64,000 nucleotides of DNA, from NCBI GenBank assembly GCA_021325025.1, contig JAJPHZ010000020.1, positions 1-64,000 on the forward strand, written 5' to 3'. The position numbers were made by a program, and so were the translations under genes. Under the pieces are notes generated by a model. That model was not told where the DNA came from. It searched no databases and was given only the letters and a program-made list of their open reading frames with translations. This stretch comes from Pseudomonadota bacterium (GTDB taxonomy: Bacteria; Desulfobacterota; Binatia; Binatales; Binataceae). Positions 54,590 to 63,900 of the stretch are shown one piece after another; within the stretch, counting starts at the first letter, position 1; each line of letters opens with the position of its first letter.

Positions 54590-55006
54590 ATGGCGGCATC
54601 ATCCAATTTTCCCAGCCCGATTCCGGACTTCGACGCGCAGGAGTTCTGGGCCGGATGCAATCGCGGCGAGCTGCTGATGCAGCGCTGCGCGGCGTGCAAA
54701 AGATTCCGCTGGCTGCCCCGCCCGATGTGTCCGTTTTGCAATTCGCTGGAGCGCGAATGGATCCGGGTCAGCGGCAGAGGGAAAGTCTACACCTACACCA
54801 TAATCACGCATCCGGTGCATCCGGCCGCAGTAAGCCGCGTGCCCTACAACGTTGCCCAGGTGCAGCTCGCCGAAGACCCCGACCTGATCCTGGTAACCAA
54901 TCTGGTGGGCATCGCCAACGAGAACATCCGCATCGACATGCCGGTGCAGGTGGTGTTCGAAGAGCACGAACCGGGCGTGACGCTGCCGAAGTTCAAACCG
55001 GCGTAG
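54590..55006 (+). CDS. Zn-ribbon/OB-fold DUF35 partner protein
   Basis: The 138-residue protein has a rubredoxin-like zinc ribbon (MQRCAACKRFRWLPRPMCPF; Cys-x2-Cys and Cys-x2-Cys) and a C-terminal OB-fold (GRGKVYTYTIITHPVHPA). DUF35 proteins bind thiolase or aldolase partners, as ChsH2 does with Ltp2. AGGAGGAAG lies just before its ATG. It is co-transcribed with the thiolase-fold gene. Confidence 0.9.
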   Translation: MAASSNFPSPIPDFDAQEFWAGCNRGELLMQRCAACKRFRWLPRPMCPFCNSLEREWIRVSGRGKVYTYTIITHPVHPAAVSRVPYNVAQVQLAEDPDLILVTNLVGIANENIRIDMPVQVVFEEHEPGVTLPKFKPA

Positions 55007-55017
55007 TTCGGAACCCT

Positions 55018-55470
55018 TCACTCCAGGTTGATCATGACCGCCAGCATCCGCGCCGGACGCGTGCCGTGATTGCGCCATCGATGGTTGGTCGCGCGCTGCA
55101 CCACGCAGTCGCCCGGATGCAACTCAACCTCGCCGTCGTCTACTTCAAGCGTAATGTCGCCCTCAAGGATAAACACGTAGTCCACCGTGTTGGTCGTATG
55201 CCATCCCTCCGCGCTTACGCCCTCGATAGCGGCGGTGGCCGGAGTCCGGCGCATGGCAGCGTCGGGCGGCAGGTCGACCACGCGCCAACGCGTGCCTTTG
55301 GGCGGCGGCATCAGCGTCGGCTTGATCTCCGCCGGGTCAAACCCCTGCGGCTTGTCGGCGCTGGTCGCCCACACCTCCGTGCACCACGATGTCGGGGCGG
55401 GTCCGTCACTGATTAGAACCGATCGGCCCGCCTGATTGACACCTGTAACGATTCGTCTGACGGTGCTCAT
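55018..55470 (-). CDS. Cupin-domain protein
   Basis: The 150-residue protein has the two cupin motifs: GWHTTNTVDYVFILEGDI and ELHPGDCVVQRATNHRWRNH. The second His is followed by NH in place of the usual strict H, so metal binding is probable but not certain. It may be an isomerase, dioxygenase or ligand sensor. It lies 47 bp after the MFS gene on the same strand and may be co-transcribed with it. It is convergent with the DUF35 gene. Confidence 0.82.
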   Translation of the reverse strand: MSTVRRIVTGVNQAGRSVLISDGPAPTSWCTEVWATSADKPQGFDPAEIKPTLMPPPKGTRWRVVDLPPDAAMRRTPATAAIEGVSAEGWHTTNTVDYVFILEGDITLEVDDGEVELHPGDCVVQRATNHRWRNHGTRPARMLAVMINLE

Positions 55471-55517
55471 TGGCCAACTCCCCTAAAAGCGATTCGCCGG
55501 CGAAATAGCGGCGTGCT

Positions 55518-56756
55518 TCAAGCTGCAGTGGCCGGCTGTGGGATGATGCCCTGGGCCGGGCGAATCATCGCGGCTGAGCCGGCGCCGATTAACATGCACA
55601 GCGCACAGAATTCGAAGGCCGGTGCGTAGGTTCCGGCGCGGTCGAAGATCCGGCCGGTTAAAAACGGCCCGAGTCCGCCGCCGATCCATCCGAGCAGGCG
55701 GACCACGCCCCACAGCGTGCCGTAGCGCCGCAGTCCCAGCGCTTCGGCGAGGATCGCGGGGAGCAGCGTGGCCGATGCGCCGACGCATAATCCCGCCGCC
55801 ACCATCGAGGCGGCCGCGTACAGGGTGCCGAAGTTTCGCGACGTCGCACCCAACACGATCGCGATCCCCGCCGCCAGCCCCACCAGCGAGCCGATCAGGA
55901 CGCCGCGCACGCCGCGCTTGTCGGCGAAGCCGCCCAACGCGATCGCGCCGACCGTGGTAAACAGCGTCAGCAGGCCCAAAATCAGCGCCGCGTTCTGCGC
56001 CTTGAAGCCGGCGCCGATGTAATAGGTCATCAGGTGATGCACAAAACCCTGGTAGCCGACGTTGTAGATAAATTCCGTTGCCACCACCATCCAGAACGGC
56101 AGCGACATCAGCGCCGGCCCGACCTCCAGGCCGCTGAGCGTTTCGGCCTGCTCCTTGACGCTGCTTACCTCGGGTCCGCTCGAGGGACGCGTCCGCACCA
56201 TTATGAGGATGACCGGAATCGCGATCAGCCACATCGGGACCGTCAGACACACCATCGCGGTGCGCCATCCGAAATGCACCAGGATCACCTCGAAGACCGG
56301 GGCGAGCACGGTTCCGCCCGCCGCCGCGCCGGCCAGCACGATTCCCAGCGCCAGGCCGCGCCGTTGCGTAGCCCAGTTGGCCGCCACCATCATCGCCGGC
56401 ACGTAAGTCGAGGCGCTGACCCCGCCGCCGATTATTGCGAGGGCGGCGATCATCGGCGCAAAGGAGTGCAGCGTGCTGCCCCAAAGGTATCCAACTACGA
56501 CCGCGGCCGCCGCAGCGGTCATTACCGCCTGGGCCGGGAGGCGGTCAAGCAGCCATCCGACCACAGGGCTGACCGCGGCCTGCGCGAACAGAAAAGCGGT
56601 GGTGGTCAACGCGACCCTCGCATGGTTCCATCCGAATTCCCTGATCCATGGCGAGTAGAAATAACCGAGAGTTCCGTACGTCGGTCCGAGCAGGATGAAC
56701 TGCACCAGCGCCAGACTCCAGACCACGCGCCATACGCGGCGTTCCTGGTTTTCCAT
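55518..56756 (-). CDS. MFS transporter
   Basis: The 412-residue protein has about 12 hydrophobic helices, the MFS loop motif VGWLLDRLPAQAV and GGFADKRGVRGV. This oxalate:formate-antiporter/monocarboxylate-like MFS class commonly moves organic acids. The ATG at 56754-56756 is chosen because the protein starts well there; the frame is open upstream. It stands between P450 and cupin genes in the catabolic cluster, so its cargo may be the pathway substrate. Confidence 0.85.
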   Translation of the reverse strand: MENQERRVWRVVWSLALVQFILLGPTYGTLGYFYSPWIREFGWNHARVALTTTAFLFAQAAVSPVVGWLLDRLPAQAVMTAAAAAVVVGYLWGSTLHSFAPMIAALAIIGGGVSASTYVPAMMVAANWATQRRGLALGIVLAGAAAGGTVLAPVFEVILVHFGWRTAMVCLTVPMWLIAIPVILIMVRTRPSSGPEVSSVKEQAETLSGLEVGPALMSLPFWMVVATEFIYNVGYQGFVHHLMTYYIGAGFKAQNAALILGLLTLFTTVGAIALGGFADKRGVRGVLIGSLVGLAAGIAIVLGATSRNFGTLYAAASMVAAGLCVGASATLLPAILAEALGLRRYGTLWGVVRLLGWIGGGLGPFLTGRIFDRAGTYAPAFEFCALCMLIGAGSAAMIRPAQGIIPQPATAA

Positions 56757-56922
56757 TGCCAACCCCAAGGGCGAATCCCGCAGCGACTCGCGACCGCGCT
56801 TGCATATCATGTTTTCAGGTCGAATCGTATGCTCCGCCGCCTCTTTGCGAAAGCACGCGCGCCGCCGATCTACAAAATGTAGAAAATGGGTCAGCGATGT
56901 TGGACGCTTGAGAACGGACGAC

Positions 56923-58356
56923 CTATCGCAGCGGATGCGCCACCACCTTGACACCGTGGCGCGGGCGCAGCGTGATCAGCGGTTGCATTTCCACCCGATG
57001 GCCGGGTGCGAGTCGCAGCCGGTAGCGCTGCGCCAGCGTGGCCAGGATCAGCGCCGCTTCGGTCAGCGCGAACTGGCTGCCGATGCATGCGCGCGGACCG
57101 CCGGCGAAAGGGAAGTAGGCATATTTCGGACGCACCGCCACCCGCTCGGGCGTGAAGCGCTCGGGGTCGAAGCGCCCGGGGTCTTCCCAGAACGCTGGAT
57201 GGCGATGGGTCACGTACTGGCTTATGTAGATGAGAGAGCCGCGCTTGATCCGGTAGCCGCCGATTTCGTCGTCCTCGAGGTTGGAGCGCGAGAACGCCCA
57301 CGCCGGCGGATAAAGACGCATCGACTCGTCGATCACCATCGCCGTGTATCGCAGCCGCGGCAAATCCGCCACGCATGGCGCGCGTCCGCCGAGCACTTCG
57401 GCCAACTCCGCATGCAGCCGATCCTCCGCGTCAGGATTGCACCCGAGCAGATACCACGTCCACGCCAGCGCGTTGGCGGTGGTTTCGTGTCCGGCCAGCA
57501 GAAAGGTGGCGACTTCGTCGCGCACTTGTCTGTCGCTCAGCGTTTTGCCGGTTTGCGGATCGCGCGCAAACAGCAGCAGCGAGAGCAGGTCGTCGCAGTG
57601 GCCGGGATGGGCGCGGCGCTGGGCGATAATCCGGTAGATGACCCGGTCGAGCGCGCGTTTGGCAGCGCGAATCCGGCGGTTGGTGCGGGTCGGAAGAAAG
57701 GGCAGGAGGGCCGCAAATCCCGCCTGCGCCATCGACTCGTTCATCGTGGTCAGCGATTGGCTGATGACGGCGGCATCCTGCGCGATCTCGACGCTGAACA
57801 GCGCACGCGCAACGATCGCCAGCGTCACGCGCGTCATCTCCGCTGCGACGTCGAAAGGCTCGCCACGGCGGGCATGCCCCTCCCAGTCATCGGCCAGGTG
57901 CCGGGCCGCCTGCGCCATCAGCACGCCGAACTGTGCGATCCGCTCGCGCCGGAACATCGGTTGGATCAAACGGCGCTGGCGCAGCCAATAAGGACCGTCG
58001 CTGGTCAGCAGGCCGTCGCCCAAACCTCCTTTGAGCAGCCGGTAATCAATGTTGTTCTTGGTGTAGTTGTCGTGATTGTCCTGCAGGATGTGTCTGATGT
58101 CATCGGGATGGGCGGCCAGATAGGCGCGCACAAACGGGAAGCGCAGCCGGATCACATCGCCATAGTCGCGATGCGCCTGGACGATAAAACCGAGCACGTC
58201 AGACTTGAGCTCGGGTGCATTGCCGATCAGAAAATGACCCGGCGGGCTGGGCGGTTCCCGCCACCCAGCGGCGCGCACGACAGGTTGGCCCGGCCGATGC
58301 CCGACGGCGGCCGCGCGGCTGGCGGTTTGAGCGGCGGCGGGATTCTCCCAGTTCAT
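56923..58356 (-). CDS. Cytochrome P450 (CYP, first of two)
   Basis: The 477-residue heme monooxygenase has the I-helix AGHETTANALAW near 282, the ESMR ExxR motif, and the heme Cys in FPFAGGPRACIGSQFA near 420. KNNIDYRLLKGGLGDGLLTS and PYWLRQRRLIQPMF resemble fatty-acid/alkane CYP4-CYP102-like bacterial P450s. The ATG at 58354-58356 follows GAGGGAG. It needs external ferredoxin and reductase, which are not nearby. It is the upstream neighbour of the MFS gene. Confidence 0.92.
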   Translation of the reverse strand: MNWENPAAAQTASRAAAVGHRPGQPVVRAAGWREPPSPPGHFLIGNAPELKSDVLGFIVQAHRDYGDVIRLRFPFVRAYLAAHPDDIRHILQDNHDNYTKNNIDYRLLKGGLGDGLLTSDGPYWLRQRRLIQPMFRRERIAQFGVLMAQAARHLADDWEGHARRGEPFDVAAEMTRVTLAIVARALFSVEIAQDAAVISQSLTTMNESMAQAGFAALLPFLPTRTNRRIRAAKRALDRVIYRIIAQRRAHPGHCDDLLSLLLFARDPQTGKTLSDRQVRDEVATFLLAGHETTANALAWTWYLLGCNPDAEDRLHAELAEVLGGRAPCVADLPRLRYTAMVIDESMRLYPPAWAFSRSNLEDDEIGGYRIKRGSLIYISQYVTHRHPAFWEDPGRFDPERFTPERVAVRPKYAYFPFAGGPRACIGSQFALTEAALILATLAQRYRLRLAPGHRVEMQPLITLRPRHGVKVVAHPLR

Positions 58357-58533
58357 ACGCACTCCCTCGAATGCGGCGGGCGATGTAAATCGTACCGTTT
58401 GCAGCGCCCCGGGAAAACCTCGACATTCAGCCGCCTCGATTTGGCGCCAACCGGCGACCCTGCTAATTTCCCGGCTGCGGTAAACCCAATAACCCGCCGA
58501 TTTCCAAACGGCTGATGCATAACGGGATAATCG

Positions 58534-59619
58534 ATGGCTGAGTCAATCGAGGATCGTTTTCAGACTCTGCACGAAATCGTCAGAGCGGCGCGCAGCAAGC
58601 TGGACCGCAACGTGTGGGATTACCTGGTCGGCGGCGCGGAGACCGAAACCACCCTGGCCCGCAATCGCCTGGCGCTGGATTCGTTGGGATTCAGACCGCG
58701 CGTGCTGCGCGACGTCTCGCAAATTGACAGCACCGCCAGCCTGTTGGGCAAACCCTTACGCATCCCGGTCCTGATGGCGCCGGTGGGCGCGCTGCAACTG
58801 TTCGAGCCGGGCGGCGGTGCGACCGTCGGCGAAGCCGCGCGCCTGTTCGGCAACGGGATGCTGGTCAGTTCGGGGACGCTGCCGGCGCTGGAGGCAACGG
58901 CCGAGAAGGCGGGCGAGGCGCTGAAAATCTTTCAGCTCTACACGCGCGGCGATGAAGCTTACGTCGAGGAACATTTCCGCCGCGCAATCGACGCCGGTTA
59001 CAACGCGCTGTGCCTGACCGTGGACACCGCCTACCTCAGCCGGCGCGAACGCGACATCGCCAAACGCTTCGGATTGGTGCGGCGCACCGGTCCGGGCTAC
59101 GGCTTTCAGGCCCAGATGAGCTGGCGCGACGTCGATCGATGGCGGAGCAAATTTCCGCTCCCGTTCATTCTCAAAGGCATCGCGACCGTGGAGGATGCGA
59201 TGCTGGCGCTGGAGCACGGCATCGAATGCATTTACGTCTCCAACCACGGCGGACGCCAGCTCGATCATTGCGCCGGCTCGATGGAGGTGCTGCCGGAAAT
59301 CGTCGCAGCGGTGGGCGGGCGCGCACGCATCCTGGTCGACGGCAGCATCAGCCGCGGCAGCGACGTGATCAAGGCGCTTGCACTGGGCGCCGACGCGGTC
59401 GTGGTCGGACGCCTGTACGTGTACGGGCTGGCGGCAGCGGGCAGCGCGGGAATCGTTCGCGTCATGGAAATCCTGGAGGAGGAGATTCGCATCTGCATGG
59501 GCCTGCTTGGCGTAACCAGCCTGAGCCAGCTCGACAGGTCCTACGTCTGCGCGGCCCGGCCGGTGATCGCGCCCTCGGTGCACAGCGCCTTTCCGCTGCT
59601 CGACGTGCCCGGCTACTGA
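58534..59619 (+). CDS. FMN-dependent alpha-hydroxyacid oxidase/dehydrogenase
   Basis: The 361-residue TIM-barrel flavoprotein has the active-site [10 protein letters not shown] near 239-248 (His base and Arg) and an early [16 protein letters not shown]. The phosphate loop [19 protein letters not shown] normally reads DGGIRRG, so the Gly-Ile is changed to Ser-Ile. Family members oxidise L-lactate, glycolate or mandelate. It is divergent from the first P450 and its stop lies inside the 3' end of the second P450 (7-bp convergent overlap). Confidence 0.9.
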   Translation: MAESIEDRFQTLHEIVRAARSKLDRNVWDYLVGGAETETTLARNRLALDSLGFRPRVLRDVSQIDSTASLLGKPLRIPVLMAPVGALQLFEPGGGATVGEAARLFGNGMLVSSGTLPALEATAEKAGEALKIFQLYTRGDEAYVEEHFRRAIDAGYNALCLTVDTAYLSRRERDIAKRFGLVRRTGPGYGFQAQMSWRDVDRWRSKFPLPFILKGIATVEDAMLALEHGIECIYVSNHGGRQLDHCAGSMEVLPEIVAAVGGRARILVDGSISRGSDVIKALALGADAVVVGRLYVYGLAAAGSAGIVRVMEILEEEIRICMGLLGVTSLSQLDRSYVCAARPVIAPSVHSAFPLLDVPGY

Positions 59620-60845
59620 ACGGCGGACGGCGTGAATCTGACCGGCATGTGCTTGGGGCCCCACAACTGGATGGAATGCATCCGCTCGACCGGGCCGGCC
59701 AATTCGAGGTCGGGCAGGCGGCGCAGCAACTCCTGCACCATTATACGCAGCTCCAGGCGTGCCAGATGCGCGCCCAGGCAGAAGTGTTCGCCGTAGCCGA
59801 AGGCGAGATGCTCGTTGGGCTTGCGCGTGATATCGAAGCGGTCCGCGTCGGCGAACGCTTGCTCGTCGCGATTGGCCGACGGCACCCAGACCACGACCTT
59901 GTCGCCGGCGCGAACCCGCCGCCCGCGGATTTCGCTATCGGCCGTGGCAACCCGCAGGAGGTGTCCGACCGGGCTGGTCCAGCGCAGGATTTCCTCGATC
60001 GCGCCGGACAGCAGGGTGGGTTGATTTTGCAGTAGATGACGCTGGTCGGGATTGTTCAACAACTGAAACATCCCGTCGGCAAGGGCGGTGCGTGTGGTTT
60101 CGATTCCGGCCAGCACGAACATGTCACCGGTGAAGCCCAGTTCACGCTCGCTCAACTGCTCGCCCATCACCAGCGCGTTGCCCATCACGGTCAGCAGGTC
60201 GCGGCCGGCGCCGCCGCGGCGCGCCAGCGCCAGCCGCCGGCTGTAGTCGTAGATCGCGAAGTTGCCCTGCCGCCTGCTCTCCAGCGACGAGCCGACCTGG
60301 AACTCGGGGTCGTCGTTGCCTACCGTCATCGCAGCCCATCGCAGCAGAGTTGGGCGATGCTCGGGCGGTATGTCCATCATCTCGAGGATCATCAGCATCG
60401 GGAGCTGTTGGGCGACGTCGACGACGAAATCGCATCGGCCCGCGGGCGCGATGCGGTCGATCAATTCCTTGACCACGCGCCGGCAGCACTCTTCCCACTG
60501 TCCGACGTGGCTGCGCAGGAAATTCCGGCTCAGCGCCCTGCGCATCGGGTTGTGGCGCGGCGGATCCATCGCGATGATCATCGCGCCGCATCCCATCTCG
60601 GCGCGCTCGAAACCCTCAAGCTCCCGCGTCGGCATCGACATGCCCAGCGCCTCGGAGCTGAACGTGATCGGATCGCGCAAGACGCTCAGCGCATCTTCAT
60701 ATTTGGTAATCGACCAGAAGCCCTGGCTGAGATTGCCGGTGGCCCAATGCACCGGGTCTTCAGCGCGCATCCGCTTCCATAGCGGATGCGGATCGCTGGT
60801 GGCGAAAAACGCAGGGTCGGTGAGTTTGTCGCCAAATTCTTCCAT
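59613..60845 (-). CDS. Cytochrome P450 (second of two, CYP125/142-like)
   Basis: The 410-residue bacterial class I P450 has [13 protein letters not shown] near 246 and the heme Cys in [18 protein letters not shown] near 353. [17 protein letters not shown] and EEILRWTSP are typical of CYP125/CYP142/linalool-hydroxylase-like enzymes. The ATG at 60843-60845 is one option; an ATG at 60872 would add nine Arg-rich residues. It may oxidise a terpenoid or sterol side chain, which fits the ACAD pair and Ltp2-like gene nearby. Confidence 0.88.
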   Translation of the reverse strand: MEEFGDKLTDPAFFATSDPHPLWKRMRAEDPVHWATGNLSQGFWSITKYEDALSVLRDPITFSSEALGMSMPTRELEGFERAEMGCGAMIIAMDPPRHNPMRRALSRNFLRSHVGQWEECCRRVVKELIDRIAPAGRCDFVVDVAQQLPMLMILEMMDIPPEHRPTLLRWAAMTVGNDDPEFQVGSSLESRRQGNFAIYDYSRRLALARRGGAGRDLLTVMGNALVMGEQLSERELGFTGDMFVLAGIETTRTALADGMFQLLNNPDQRHLLQNQPTLLSGAIEEILRWTSPVGHLLRVATADSEIRGRRVRAGDKVVVWVPSANRDEQAFADADRFDITRKPNEHLAFGYGEHFCLGAHLARLELRIMVQELLRRLPDLELAGPVERMHSIQLWGPKHMPVRFTPSAVQ

Positions 60846-60953
60846 CGCGCGGCGCCGCGCCGGTCTGCCCATCGGCGCAACCGAATCGTTGCTGCGGCGG
60901 CGGCAAATGTCAAATCGCGCCGCTCACCAGCGCGGTTCTCTGCTGGTCTCACC

Positions 60954-63900
60954 TCAGCGGATGCTTATCGCGCTGAGCGTGGCCGGCAGACCGCTGACGC
61001 CCACCGCGCCGCCCGAAGAATAGGACGCACTAACGCTGCCGGCGGTCTGCACCGAGCCCGGCCGCGCGCCGCCCTGCCCTCCGCCGCCGCATCCGAGCTC
61101 GCTGACCGCCAGGGCGATTGCCAACATTGCGGCCAGTGCGATTCGCCGCCGCTGCGGCGCAGGTGCCCACAACAGTCCAAGACCAATCAGGAAGAGCGCC
61201 GCCAGGACCGGAAGCTCGGCGCGATTTTCCAGCACGCGCGTCACAACCGCTGCTTGGCCGGCATAAACCATCTGCCCACCCGCCATCGCCATGCCGCCGG
61301 CGATGTCGGCACTCAGCGCAAAGGTGATCGATCCGCCCGCAGGCAGCGCGATCGGCGCGAAGGTGAAGATGGTATGCGCGGACGGCGGCGCGACGGTCGT
61401 GCTCTGTCCCGCAGCGCTCAGAGTGAGCGATGTGAAAATGATGGGGTTAGTAAGCTCCACTTCCACGGCGGACACCATCTCGGCCTGGCCCGCGGTGTTG
61501 GAGATCGTCAGGGTGCCGGCGCCAACCGTGGAGCCCGGCACGGCGCTCACCGACACCGTGGTGCTTGTCGCGTGTGCGCCGGGGACGGGGGTGGGCGTCG
61601 GGCCCGGCGCGCTCGACGTGGCAGTGGGTACCGCAGTCGCGCTGGCAGTTGCGGTAGGCGCCGGAGTGGACGTCGCCGTAGTAGTCGGCGCCGAGGTGGC
61701 CGTCGCGGTCGCGGTTACGCTCGCGGTGGGAGTCGGACCGAAGGTAGGGGTCGCACTAGGAGTGGCCGTCGAGGTGACGCTCGCGGTCGGAGTCGGAGCT
61801 GGCGCGCCTAGCTGATAGGCTCCTCGGCCGTGAGTCCCCGCGAAGATCACGCCGTTGTGATTTTGCTCCAGGTCGAAGATTGGCACGGCCGGAATGACGC
61901 CGAGGTTGAACGTGGACCAGGTGTCGCCGGCGTCGGTGCTGCGGAAGACGCCGATATCGGTGCCTGCCAGCAAGGTGGCACCGGTGGTATCGGTGTTATC
62001 GACCAGGACCCGCAGCGTCGGTACGTCGGGCAGCGGCGCCGAACCACCGGCGCCGTCGGCGCGGTTCCAGGTCATGCCGAAATCCGTGGTGCGATAGATG
62101 TGGCCGGCGCCGGTTGCCGCTTCGAATCCCGAAATCGACAAGTAAGCGACATCGCTGCGGCCTGGCCCCGGGTCGACGGCGATGCCGGTGGCCTGGGTCT
62201 GCGTGGACGTAATCGGCAGATTGCCGGTGACGTCGCTCCAACTCGCTCCCGAGTTGAGATTGGCCTGAGTGGTGTTGGAGACGGTGAAGCCGACCGTGCC
62301 GTTGAGCATCGAAAGCGCCCACGCCCTGGTGCTTGCGGGAACAAATTCGATGTCCTGCAGGGCGCAGCGGTCGTTGGTTATTCCGCAAGTGCCGGTCAGG
62401 TCACCGCTTTGAACCTTCCAGCTCAGCATCCCGTCGGTGGAGACGTAAATCATGTGACCGCCGATCATCACGCGTCGGGCGCTGGCGGGGTCGACCGCCA
62501 GGGGCGGGTAGAAACCGAAGCGGTCGGTGCCAATTACGGTCTTGAGGCTGGCAAAGGGGTCGTCGAAATCCCAGCTCAGGCCGCCGTCGGTGGAACGCGA
62601 CGGAGTCGGGCCGCCGCCGGTGGTCGCAAAGGTGTGATAGGCGAAATTGGGAGCGACGCGGTCGAACAGGGCGAAACCGCCGTCGCCGGTCTCCACCGTG
62701 TTCCATCCCAAAGTCCCCGTATAGAGCTGGGTGCCGTTGTCCTGGAAGCCGGCCAACAGGCGGTGGTTGTCGGTCGGATGCGGCCCGATGCCCTGGATCT
62801 GACCACTGCTGACGGTTTGATTCTGCTCATTGTTGAAGAACGACGTCCAGCTCCCTGCGGCCAGATCGTATGCGTAAAAGCCGCCGTCGTTGGCGATGTA
62901 CAGGCGGTTGGAATTGAACGGATCGATCGCCGACGCGTGTTGATCGCAGTGCGTTTCCTGCACCGTGGTGTTGCTGACCGAACCGGCGATAAAGTTCCAT
63001 GACGCGGCCGAATCGGTCGACAGATAGGCGCCCACGGCGCCGAAGAAAACCACCTGCGGCTGGCCGGGAACCACCGCCACGGTCTGATCGTAAGAGGACT
63101 GGCCGTAGGCGCCCAGGCCGCTTCCGTCGCCGTCCAGCGTGACCGTAAACCCGCCGCTGCTCAGCACCTTGGAGGGAATCGAGCGCGCCGCCCAGCTCGT
63201 GCCCGAATCGGTAGATACGAAGAAGCCGCGCAAGAATCGCGGGTCCTTACCGCCGACGCTGGTGTACACGGTGGCGGGCGCTCCGGCGCCGGCACTAGTT
63301 ACAGTCAGGGCGGCGCGCGAGATTTCGTTGATGGTGCCGGTCGGGATGCCGGGCAGATTGGCCTCCGACCAGGCGCCGCCGCCGTCGGTGGAAACAAAGA
63401 CGTTGACGAACTCGATCGACGCGTAGACGCGCTGGTCGTTGTGAGGATCGAGCACCACATCCTCAGCCGGACATGGATCGCTGCTGCCGAACAGCGTGCA
63501 ACCGTTGAAGGTTGCGCGGCCGCCGCTGGCCGTGCTGTTGCCCACCTGGCGCCAGGTCGCGCCGCCGTCGGTGGAACGCCACAGCCCGTCGTTGTTGGGA
63601 TCGCTTTCGTTCCAAAAGGCGTCGGCGCGGCTGAGGCTGCCGGCGTAGGTGGCGGCGGCGAAGATGTGCGGCGGGGCGCTGTTATCAACCGCGATCCGGC
63701 GCAAGGCGGCATGCACGAACGGATTGCCCGCCCCGCCGGTGATCTGCATCCAGCTATTGCCATGGTCGGTGGACTTAAAGATGCCCTGCCCGTAATAGGA
63801 ATCGCCGTGAACGCCCTCGCCCGTGCCGACCCACACGATACCGTTGCGGTCCACCGTAATCGCGCCGATCGCCTGGGTCGGCGCGCTGTCGAAGACCTGC

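Noticed and set aside
56695..58515. A 606-codon plus-strand frame over the first P450
   Set aside because: Antisense to a P450 with intact I-helix, ExxR and heme motifs.
60786..61811. A 341-codon plus-strand frame
   Set aside because: Antisense to the P450 start and the BNR protein's Pro/Thr linker; its low-complexity Arg/Gly content mirrors the linker.
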